Source of the DNA: Caryophanales bacterium UBA6877
Lineage (GTDB): Bacteria > Bacillota_I > Bacilli_A > RFN20 > CAG-826
DNA: 14,978 bases
Direction of reading: 5' to 3'
Assembly (NCBI GenBank): GCA_002451465.1
Contig: DKCJ01000006.1
Span: 100,103 to 115,080 of the forward strand
The position numbers were made by a program, and so were the translations under genes. Every line of letters begins with the position of its first letter. The stretch's first letter is position 1. The notes beneath the pieces are model-generated. The model saw only the letters and a list, made by a program, of their open reading frames with translations. It was not told where the DNA came from and did no database searches. This document shows positions 6,551 through 13,039 of the stretch, one piece after another.

Positions 6551-7859
6551 TAAATTTTTTAAGGAAGCTAAAGAGGCAGGAATAACTACTTCAGAAGTTT
6601 CATTTTCAAAATCTACATCAACATCTTTTTCCTTATTCCATAAAGAATTAGATAATTATTTAATTAGCAATCAATCAGTTTTAAAGGCTCGTGGTATTTA
6701 TGAAGGAAAACTTGGAACAGTTACAACTGAAGATTTAACCAGTAATGCTATACCTTATTTAATTTCTACTATTAAATCAACCGCTTATTATATTGAAAAA
6801 GATGAAGAACCTATTATTTTTAAGGGCAGTAAAAAATATCATAAGAAAAATCTTTATAATAGAGAATTAGCAAATGTTTCAATTGATAAAAAGATTGAAA
6901 CTTTACATGAAGTTGAAGACTTGGCCTATGCATATGATAAAAGAATTACTGAAGTTTCAGTTTCTTACCTTGAAAAAGATGTCGAAAGTGTTTTAGTTAA
7001 TAGCTATGGTTTAAAACTTAAAAGCAAAACAAATTATTATTATTTTTATTTATATGTTGTTGCTAAAGAAGGCGATGAAGTAAAATCTGATGGCGATCTT
7101 TTCTTAGAATCTGATTTTTCAAAATTCTCAGCTAAAGATTTTGTTAAAAGCGTTTGTGAAAAAACTCTTTCTAAATTCCATGGCATTTCTATTAAGAGTA
7201 AAACCTATAAAGCTGTTTTAAATCAAGATGTTGTTGGAAATTTGTTAAATGCTTTAATTAACAATTCATGCAGTGCTGAAAACGTTCAAAGAAAGTCTTC
7301 CTTATTCGTAGGGAAACTTGGAACACAAATTTTATCAAATAAAGTTACAGTTGAAGAAAAACCATTAGAGAAAAACTGTTTCTTCACTTATTTTGATAAT
7401 GAGGGTGTTGCTACTTATAATAAGAAAATTTTCGATAAAGGCGTTTTAAAAACTTACTTATATAATTTAGAGACTGCAAAGAAGGACAACGTTGAATCAA
7501 CCGGAAACGGATATGATCACGGTTCTAAAATAGGTATTGATGCAGTGAATTTATATTTAAAACCAGGGAGATTAAGTGAAGAAGAACTCTTTAAGAAAAT
7601 AAAAAATGGTGTTTATATTACTTCAATCACTGGTTTACATGCAGGTTTAAATCCAAATTCTGGTGATTTTTCATTACAAGCTGAAGGATATGAAGTTGTT
7701 GATGGTAAAATCACTAAACCATTAGGATTAATAACTGTTGGCGGAAATTTAGTTGATGTTTTTAAAGATGTATTAGCTGTTGGTAATAACTCAAAGTTAC
7801 TTGTTACCGCAATAACTACACCATCAATTGCAATCAAAAATTTAAAAGTAAGTTCTTAA
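6540..7859 (+). CDS. tldE: TldE (PmbA), non-catalytic partner of TldD
   Basis: This 439-residue homologue of TldD belongs to the same fold but has no HExxxH: the equivalent helix reads NALINNSCSAENVQ (237-250). It should therefore be the structural partner that completes the peptide channel. The C-terminal part TGLHAGLNPNSGDFSLQAEG (364-383) followed by YEVVDGK is a strong family signature. I start it at 6540 because AGGAGG (6526-6531) lies 8 nt upstream. An earlier in-frame TTG at 6501 has no such site and lies deep within tldD. The 11-bp overlap with tldD implies translational coupling and 1:1 synthesis. Confidence 0.94.
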   Translation: MNFNKFFKEAKEAGITTSEVSFSKSTSTSFSLFHKELDNYLISNQSVLKARGIYEGKLGTVTTEDLTSNAIPYLISTIKSTAYYIEKDEEPIIFKGSKKYHKKNLYNRELANVSIDKKIETLHEVEDLAYAYDKRITEVSVSYLEKDVESVLVNSYGLKLKSKTNYYYFYLYVVAKEGDEVKSDGDLFLESDFSKFSAKDFVKSVCEKTLSKFHGISIKSKTYKAVLNQDVVGNLLNALINNSCSAENVQRKSSLFVGKLGTQILSNKVTVEEKPLEKNCFFTYFDNEGVATYNKKIFDKGVLKTYLYNLETAKKDNVESTGNGYDHGSKIGIDAVNLYLKPGRLSEEELFKKIKNGVYITSITGLHAGLNPNSGDFSLQAEGYEVVDGKITKPLGLITVGGNLVDVFKDVLAVGNNSKLLVTAITTPSIAIKNLKVSS

Positions 7860-7872
7860 TTAAAAGAATAAA

Positions 7873-7925
7873 AAAAATACTCTACTTCGAAATCCGCTAG
7901 GTTTCTAGTAGAGTATTTTTATTTT
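7873..7925. terminator. Bidirectional terminator between tldE and degV
   Basis: A 14-bp perfect stem (7873-7886 with 7907-7920) carries AGTAGAGTA. The 20-nt apical region can fold further (7889-7894 with 7900-7905, one G-U). A T-run follows on the plus strand and an A-run precedes it, so it can end both convergent transcripts: tldE 13 bp before it and degV 14 bp after it. Confidence 0.9.
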
Positions 7926-7934
7926 TAAAGGAAA

Positions 7935-8810
7935 TTATTTACCTTCTTTAGGCTTTTTAAGTATATAAAGTATGCCAATTGTTTTAGGTCCGCAATGTGA
8001 ACAAACAGTACAACCAGCTTCAGTTATATGAATGTTTTCTTTTGGAAAAAAAGGAGAAATTTTATCGTAGATATATTTATCCCATCCATCAATTCTTCCT
8101 GAATGAGTAATAAATAAACAATCATCATCAATATTAGGTAAATCTTCCATAAATTCTTCAATTTGAGCATCAACAGCCTTTTTATATGGGCCACGTGGTT
8201 TTTTATAAACAACTAATTTACCATCTATCATTTTAGCAACTGGGTGAATGTGTAAAGCGTGCGCAACAATCATTGTCATTCCACTACATCTACCACCTTT
8301 ATATAAATATGTTAATGTTTCAATACAGAATTTTGCACTTACTAATGGGACAAGTGCATTCATCTTTTCATAAATTTCTGATACGGAAAGCCCCTCTTTT
8401 ATGAATTTTGCCATTTTCATGACAAGTAAGCCAGTTCCGGTAGAAAGCGACCCGCTATCTAATACTTTAATTCTTCCCTCAGGAAATTCTTGACTAGCAA
8501 GTAAAGCATTTTGATATGTTGATGAAAGTTTACTTCCTATACCCGTGAACATAATATCATCACCTTCATCAATATATTTTTTGAAAACATTAATAAATTC
8601 AGCAACATTAATAGCCCCTGTTTTAGGAGTGCTACCTGTTTCTTCAACTTTTTTATATAATTCTTCACTATTAATATCAACACCATCATGATAATCGTGT
8701 GGATCGCCCTTAAAAGCAACATGTAATGGCACAACAACAATATTATTTTCTTTAATTAAGTCATTTGATAAATCAACAGTGCTATCAACAATAATTTGTA
8801 TTTTATTCAT
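7935..8810 (-). CDS. DegV/FakB-family fatty acid-binding protein
   Basis: This 291-residue two-domain DegV protein binds a fatty acid. In Gram-positive bacteria such FakB proteins present fatty acids to the kinase FakA for phosphorylation and entry into phospholipid synthesis. Markers are IIVDSTVDL (6-14), the STPKTGAI loop (60-67; TSQPS in many members), SSTYQNA (96-102), TLTYLYKGGRCSG (165-177) and SHCGPKTIGI (271-280). I start it at 8810, with AGAGAGGTGGG about 4 nt upstream; a reading from 8840 would include that site. CTVCSHC (267-273) is a dense cysteine cluster near the ligand loop. No fakA is in the window, so FakB function is inferred and a general DegV label is safest. A TATAAT at 8830-8835 (minus) is the likely -10, with a poor -35. 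Confidence 0.9.
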   Translation of the reverse strand: MNKIQIIVDSTVDLSNDLIKENNIVVVPLHVAFKGDPHDYHDGVDINSEELYKKVEETGSTPKTGAINVAEFINVFKKYIDEGDDIMFTGIGSKLSSTYQNALLASQEFPEGRIKVLDSGSLSTGTGLLVMKMAKFIKEGLSVSEIYEKMNALVPLVSAKFCIETLTYLYKGGRCSGMTMIVAHALHIHPVAKMIDGKLVVYKKPRGPYKKAVDAQIEEFMEDLPNIDDDCLFITHSGRIDGWDKYIYDKISPFFPKENIHITEAGCTVCSHCGPKTIGILYILKKPKEGK

Positions 8811-8911
8811 ATCCCACCTCTCTTTTATTATTATATACATTAAAAATTAATAATAAATAATTTCTATAAATAGTAGAGTCTTTGTTATATAATACTTTAA
8901 GAGGAATTTTT

Positions 8912-9568
8912 ATGAAAAAACAAGAAATTAAGAAGAAAAAAGTAAAATTATGGGCTGAATTCAAAGCTTTCGTTTCAAAAGGTAACGTCCTTGATATGGC
9001 AATAGGCGTTATCATGGGCTCTGCTTTTGGCGCTATCGTAACTGCTCTCGTTAATATTTTAATTAGCGTTTGCACTTGGGCAGTACCTGGAGGAATTAAA
9101 GGACTAGTAACAGTTTTACCTGCTGTAAATAGTAGTCAAAGCGGTCTTGAAGGAATTGGCCAAACTTTTGATGCAGCGAAATTAAATGAAATAATAAGCA
9201 CATATGCAAAAGCATCTGGTTTTGATCCTAAAGATGCTGCTGCCTTTGGAAATGCTCAAAATGCAATTTTAAGTAAATATACACTTCATGGCAGTACATA
9301 TTACTATAATGGTTCAGCAATAATTGATTGGGGAACTTTTATTAATGCTATCATATCATTTTTAATTATTGCTTTAGTATTATTTATAATTCTTAAAGTA
9401 TTTTCTATTTTAAAAGCTAAGAGACTTGAATTAGAAGCAAAAGAAAAAGAAGCTTATTATAAAAAACATCCTGAAGAAAGACCAGTCGCTGGAAAACCAG
9501 TTGATACTCCAGAAGTTGCATTATTAAAAGAAATTCGTGACACTTTAAAAGCTAATCAACAAAAATAA
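8912..9568 (+). CDS. mscL: Large-conductance mechanosensitive channel MscL with enlarged loop
   Basis: This 218-residue channel opens under membrane tension to release solutes during hypo-osmotic shock. The N-terminal amphipathic helix and first membrane helix are clear (EFKAFVSKGNVLDMAIGVIM, 16-35, through AFGAIVTALVNILI). The second membrane helix is at about 141-164. The C-terminal bundle helix includes LLKEIRDTLK (204-213). Usual MscL proteins are 130-150 residues; here the extracellular loop runs from about 60 to 138, roughly 80 residues against 25-35. The insert is Ala/Gly/Ser-rich with several tyrosines. I start it at 8912 because GAGGA lies 6 nt upstream and MKKQEIKKKK is a typical start; a TTG at 8882 is upstream of that site. 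A TATAAT (8888-8893) would give a leader of only about 12 nt. Confidence 0.95.
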   Translation: MKKQEIKKKKVKLWAEFKAFVSKGNVLDMAIGVIMGSAFGAIVTALVNILISVCTWAVPGGIKGLVTVLPAVNSSQSGLEGIGQTFDAAKLNEIISTYAKASGFDPKDAAAFGNAQNAILSKYTLHGSTYYYNGSAIIDWGTFINAIISFLIIALVLFIILKVFSILKAKRLELEAKEKEAYYKKHPEERPVAGKPVDTPEVALLKEIRDTLKANQQK

Positions 9569-9586
9569 AATAAAAACTTAATTAAC

Positions 9587-9626
9587 AAAAAAACAGCCAA
9601 CTATTTCGAATGTTGGCTGTTTTTTT
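9587..9626. terminator. Bidirectional terminator overlapping the serine acetyltransferase 3' end
   Basis: A 15-bp perfect stem (9587-9601 with 9612-9626) contains ACAGCCAAC/GTTGGCTGT and a 10-nt loop. It has an A-run on the left and a T-run on the right, so it serves mscL on the plus strand and the cysteine operon on the minus strand. Its right arm and loop encode the last codons and stop of the serine acetyltransferase gene. Confidence 0.9.
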
Positions 9627-10362
9627 CTTTATTAATATTTTTAGTTACTAAATGAAATTTTCTTGTTGTTACAACTGAATTCTTTGGAACACTTTCTGTT
9701 ATATAAACATTTGAACCAATAATCGAATTATCCCCAACAACACTTTTTCCACCTAATATAGAAACTCCACTATAAATAATTACATTGTTACCGATAGTTG
9801 GGTGTCTTTTAGTATTTTTTAATGCATGTCCTCTGCTTAAAGATAACGCTCCTAAAGTGACACCTTGATAAATTCTAACGTTATTTCCAATAATTGTTGT
9901 TTCACCAATAACAATTCCTGTTCCATGATCTATCATAAATGATTCACCAATTTGAGCGCCTGGATGAATATCAATTCCAGTCAAGAAATGTGCCTCTTCA
10001 CTTATAATCCTCGCAATTATTTTAAAATTTTGATTAAAAATAATGTGCGCAATTCGATAATAAAAGATTGCAGTAAAACCAGGGTAGGCTAAAACTATCT
10101 CACTATATGTGTCAGCTGCAGGATCTCCATTAAAAATCGCTTTAATGTCTCTATCATATAAATCTTTTAAATGATCAATATTTTTAAAAAAATCATCAAC
10201 CTTTTCTTTAGAAATATATTTTTTATAATATCTTCTAGCTTTTTTAAGTTCGTGATTTGTATTAATTTTTTTTGCAACTAAATATGGATAAAAAGCAATT
10301 TTTAAGGAATTTACAAAACACATTATTCCTTTTTTATTAGGAATATCTTTATTTAATTCCAT
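9601..10362 (-). CDS. cysE: Serine O-acetyltransferase, EpsC-type
   Basis: This 253-residue enzyme acetylates serine with acetyl-CoA to O-acetylserine, the substrate of CysK. The N-terminal half (about 1-125) is helical. It is followed by a left-handed beta-helix of hexapeptide repeats (about 130-225). Active-site features seen are DPAADTYSEI (80-89), the GIDIHPGAQIG strand (129-139) and DHGTGIVIGET (145-155), with H146 the likely catalytic base. NTKRHPTIG (183-191) is also typical. The chain ends ...SQHSK and lacks the C-terminal isoleucine that E. coli CysE inserts into CysK. The ATG overlaps the end of cysK by 10 bp and has only a weak ribosome binding site, so translation probably depends on cysK termination. 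The terminator lies within its last codons. Confidence 0.93.
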   Translation of the reverse strand: MELNKDIPNKKGIMCFVNSLKIAFYPYLVAKKINTNHELKKARRYYKKYISKEKVDDFFKNIDHLKDLYDRDIKAIFNGDPAADTYSEIVLAYPGFTAIFYYRIAHIIFNQNFKIIARIISEEAHFLTGIDIHPGAQIGESFMIDHGTGIVIGETTIIGNNVRIYQGVTLGALSLSRGHALKNTKRHPTIGNNVIIYSGVSILGGKSVVGDNSIIGSNVYITESVPKNSVVTTRKFHLVTKNINKEKNSQHSK

Positions 10363-11255
10363 GAATATCTTTCGCCAGTATCTGGCATAATAACAACAAG
10401 TTTTTTATGATGTAAATTTTCTTTTTCTATGGTTTGAAGTGCACCTTTTAAAGCTGCACCACTTGAAATGCCGACAAAAAGACCTTCTAATTTTGTAATT
10501 TCTTTTGCTGTATTTATTGCATCATCATCTTTAATATCTTCAATAGAATCAACATATTGTTTTTTAAAGTTATCAGGAACAAAGTTTGCACCAATACCCT
10601 GTATTTTATGTGGTCCAGCATAACCTTTAGTTAATAATGGTGATGAAGCAGGTTCTATACCAATAATTTTTGTTTCAGGTCTATGTTCTTTAAAGAATTT
10701 ACCAATACCAGAAACAGTTCCACCAGTTCCAATACCAGCAAAAATATAATCAACATCACTTAAATCCTTATATATTTCTGGTCCAGTGTGATTATAATGT
10801 GCAGCAATATTTGCTTCATTATAGAATTGACCAGCAATAATTGAGTTTTTAATTTCAGAGTGAATTCTATTTGCTTCATTAACAGCTTCTTTCATACCGC
10901 CATCAACTAAAACAAGTTCAGCATGATAAGCACGCATTAATGCTTTTCTTTGTTCACTCATGCTTTTTGGCATTACAATAATTACTCGATTTTTAAAATA
11001 ATTACCAAAAGCTGATAAAGCTATACCAGTGTTTCCGCTTGTAGGTTCAATAACTACGGTATCAGGAGTTAAAACACCTTTATTTATATAATCTTGATAC
11101 ATTGCAAGAGCAATACGATCTTTAACAGATCCGGCTGGATTTTGTTTTTCAAGTTTTGCATACAATTCACAATCTAAACCATATTTCTCTTCGACTTTTT
11201 TAAGTCTAACCAATGGAGTATTACCAACAAGTTCTAAAATTGAGTTATAAATCAT
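10353..11255 (-). CDS. cysK: Cysteine synthase A (O-acetylserine sulfhydrylase)
   Basis: This PLP-dependent fold-type II enzyme makes cysteine from O-acetylserine and sulfide. K45 in NPAGSVKDR forms the Schiff base. TSGNTGI (72-78) is the substrate loop, GIGTGGT (174-180) holds the PLP phosphate, and GISSGA (262-267) and PDTGERYSW (291-299) complete the active site. At 300 residues it is full length. AAGGAGG lies about 10 nt before the ATG. Its start overlaps the stop of the upstream membrane protein gene as ATGA, and its 3' end overlaps the serine acetyltransferase start, so the two enzymes of the pathway are made together. A cystathionine beta-synthase-like activity is less likely given the partner gene. 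Confidence 0.96.
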   Translation of the reverse strand: MIYNSILELVGNTPLVRLKKVEEKYGLDCELYAKLEKQNPAGSVKDRIALAMYQDYINKGVLTPDTVVIEPTSGNTGIALSAFGNYFKNRVIIVMPKSMSEQRKALMRAYHAELVLVDGGMKEAVNEANRIHSEIKNSIIAGQFYNEANIAAHYNHTGPEIYKDLSDVDYIFAGIGTGGTVSGIGKFFKEHRPETKIIGIEPASSPLLTKGYAGPHKIQGIGANFVPDNFKKQYVDSIEDIKDDDAINTAKEITKLEGLFVGISSGAALKGALQTIEKENLHHKKLVVIMPDTGERYSWN

Positions 11256-12400
11256 TTTTCTTTTTCCTCCTTAATGATTATTTTATTTAAAACTTCTTTA
11301 GCATTTTCAAGCAAGATTTTTTCATTCTTTTTATTAACTTCAGTTTCTCTTTCAAGAGCTTTTTTAACACGGCTTAATTGGACATCAACTTCTTGTTTAG
11401 ATTTCTCAATAATTCCAAAATATAATATCGCTGTTCTTATAGTTAACATAGAATAAGTTTTTTTAAGATATTCTTTTTCTTTTGCATTAAATGAATCATA
11501 AAATTTTTGAGCATCCTTTAATTTATTTTCCATTAATAATATATTTAACTTATACGTTTTAGCTTTACATAGATTTTCTGATGAAATTTTGCTTTGATTT
11601 TCAATAATTTTAGCAAGCAATTCATCCGCTTTTTGATAGTCGTTGTTTTTTAAATAATTTCTAACAGTTAAAAGATTAACTTTTGCTGTAAAATCAGTTA
11701 TATCATCAAAAACCCTATACGTTTCCTTATCAATTCCTAAAAACTCATCGCCTTCTATTTTTAAAAGTTCGTTAAATGCATTAATATTTATTTTTTTATT
11801 TAAACAAACTAAACGATATCCATCAGTAATTGAGTCAAGTTTTGCTGGAAAATAATCATATATAAAAAGCATTCCACCAACAGTAACTAAAATTAATTGG
11901 AAATACTTTAAAAACATTAAAGGATTCTGAGTTCCCTTAACTTTATCACTTATAAAAGTATAGGCAAATACAAGTAAAGCAACCTCAATTGCAAAAATAA
12001 ATAAAGGTGTCCAAACAAATGGAATAGGTGTAGATTTTTCACTTTCTGGAATAATTAATGTTTCGCCAGTTAAACCATCAAAAGGTTTTGGAAACTTAAA
12101 TTTAGTAATGAATTTTTTCTTTTTCTCATCATATTTTTTATAAAAGCAAAAACCCAAAATGTTAAAACTTATAATTTTATATTTTCCAAGTTTAGCGCCA
12201 ATAACATGTCCTAATTCATATAATAAAACCTGTAAAACACATGCAATAATTAACGATAAAATTAAAAAAGCATTAACAGACATTCCATTAACTTCATAAA
12301 CACCTTTAAAAGCGGGAGTTATTACAGCAAAACCAATAATTGCTGCTGTTGCAAGCATTAAAAGGTAAACTATAAAACTTAAAATATCTTCTTTTGTCAT
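11252..12400 (-). CDS. M50-like (site-2 protease-type) membrane protein with altered HExxH and C-terminal helical repeats
   Basis: This 382-residue membrane protein is not a family I can name exactly. Hydrophobic segments lie at about 7-30, 42-68, 127-150 and 163-182. The second contains YELGH (61-65) followed by VIGAKLGKYKIISFNILGF, which closely resembles the HELGH helix and following strand of M50 zinc metalloproteases, but the first ligand His is Tyr (codon TAT, 12218-12220). E62, H65 and a later TDG (192-194, within DSITDGYRL), the usual Asp ligand, remain. Residues about 200-380 are soluble, charged and helical, with TPR-like pairs (NYLKNNDYQKADELLAKI; LLMENKLKDAQKFYDSF). I start it at 12400 because TAGGAG lies 5 nt upstream; a longer reading to 12454 lacks such a site. 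It is coupled to cysK by an ATGA overlap. It may be a pseudoprotease or a protease with altered metal binding. Confidence 0.72.
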   Translation of the reverse strand: MTKEDILSFIVYLLMLATAAIIGFAVITPAFKGVYEVNGMSVNAFLILSLIIACVLQVLLYELGHVIGAKLGKYKIISFNILGFCFYKKYDEKKKKFITKFKFPKPFDGLTGETLIIPESEKSTPIPFVWTPLFIFAIEVALLVFAYTFISDKVKGTQNPLMFLKYFQLILVTVGGMLFIYDYFPAKLDSITDGYRLVCLNKKININAFNELLKIEGDEFLGIDKETYRVFDDITDFTAKVNLLTVRNYLKNNDYQKADELLAKIIENQSKISSENLCKAKTYKLNILLMENKLKDAQKFYDSFNAKEKEYLKKTYSMLTIRTAILYFGIIEKSKQEVDVQLSRVKKALERETEVNKKNEKILLENAKEVLNKIIIKEEKEK

Positions 12401-12412
12401 AAAATCTCCTAA

Positions 12413-12438
12413 GGTTAAGCAACCGACGTGAATTAACC
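12413..12438 (-). promoter_or_regulatory. Inverted repeat in the leader of the cysteine operon
   Basis: GGTTAA (12413-12418) and TTAACC (12433-12438) flank 14 bp, between the candidate promoter and the TAGGAG of the membrane protein gene. As RNA it gives a 6-bp hairpin 2 nt before the ribosome binding site; as DNA it could be an operator. It does not look like a T-box or SAM riboswitch. Confidence 0.3.
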
Positions 12439-12455
12439 AAAGATTTACGCTCATT

Positions 12456-12483
12456 ATGATAACACAAAAAATAATTAAGTAAA
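12456..12483 (-). promoter_or_regulatory. Candidate promoter of the M50-like/cysK/cysE operon
   Basis: On the minus strand TTTACT (12478-12483) and TATCAT (12456-12461) are separated by 16 nt, four of six and five of six consensus matches. A start near 12449 gives a leader of about 50 nt. No clear terminator lies between the TetR gene and this site, so read-through from upstream is also possible. Confidence 0.4.
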
Positions 12484-12502
12484 AATTATATGATAAAGAA
12501 TT

Positions 12503-13039
12503 TTATTCGATACTATTTTGATATTTTCTAATTATTGTTTTTAAAACATCATCATTAAATAAATATGAAATTCTTTTAACTGATTCATTAATGCTATACT
12601 CGTTTTGAGCAAAATAATATATACATTGTTCGCTAATACCTTTAGAAAAAAACCTAGCAATATCTTTCTTATCATTAATTCTAAGATTATATTTATCTAA
12701 TAATCTTGTAAGCATAATCGATATATAACTAGCTATAAAATTATTCAAAATATCGTTTGCATTACTTTTAGCAATAACTAAATTAAAGCTTTGATTTTTA
12801 AATAAAAAATTAAAAATATTTCTTGTAATTGAATTTAAATCGTTATCATAAGAATCTTGAATTTTTTGATAACAATATATTGAAAAAATTACATCATATA
12901 TATTTTTAAAATGATAATAAAAAGTTTGCCTTTTAATATTTAAAGAAGAACATATTTTATTAACATCAATTTCATTAAATTCATATTTATCTAATAATTT
13001 TTCAAACGCTTTTTGAATATCTTTTTCTGTGTTAACCAT
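12503..13039 (-). CDS. TetR/AcrR-family transcriptional regulator
   Basis: This 178-residue protein has a TetR-type DNA-binding domain. Helix-turn-helix residues lie at about 23-48 (EIDVNKICSSLNIKRQTFYYHF), with RQTFYYHFKN as the usual recognition-helix signature. The C-terminal ligand/dimer domain (about 60-178) is helical, rich in Asn, Ile, Phe and Tyr, and resembles the TetR_C domains of DhaS-like regulators. AAAGGAG lies 7 nt before the ATG. The start overlaps the stop of the P-type ATPase gene by 8 bp, so it is translated from the same mRNA and most likely controls that operon. Any operator would be outside the window. The effector, perhaps a cation or a lipophilic ligand, is unknown. 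Confidence 0.85.
   Translation of the reverse strand: MVNTEKDIQKAFEKLLDKYEFNEIDVNKICSSLNIKRQTFYYHFKNIYDVIFSIYCYQKIQDSYDNDLNSITRNIFNFLFKNQSFNLVIAKSNANDILNNFIASYISIMLTRLLDKYNLRINDKKDIARFFSKGISEQCIYYFAQNEYSINESVKRISYLFNDDVLKTIIRKYQNSIE

Noticed and set aside
7613..7837. Minus-strand frame inside tldE
   Set aside because: Antisense to the most conserved part of TldE; no ribosome binding site.
5144..7859. TldD/TldE as part of a RiPP (microcin-like) cluster
   Set aside because: No precursor peptide, cyclase, dehydrogenase or exporter is nearby; the neighbours are housekeeping genes.
8024..8740. Two short minus-strand frames inside degV
   Set aside because: They are out-of-frame shadows of a well-supported gene, with low-complexity Leu/Ile-rich translations typical of AT-rich DNA.
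8888..8893. TATAAT ahead of mscL as a firm promoter
   Set aside because: No acceptable -35 at 16-18 nt, and the start point would leave only about 12 nt before the ATG. It is noted in the gene entry only.
8803..9075. Minus-strand open frame of 90 codons across degV start and mscL
   Set aside because: It is antisense to the conserved first helix of MscL and overlaps both real starts.
11274..11456. Plus-strand frame inside the M50-like gene
   Set aside because: Antisense shadow of a gene with a strong start site and operon coupling.
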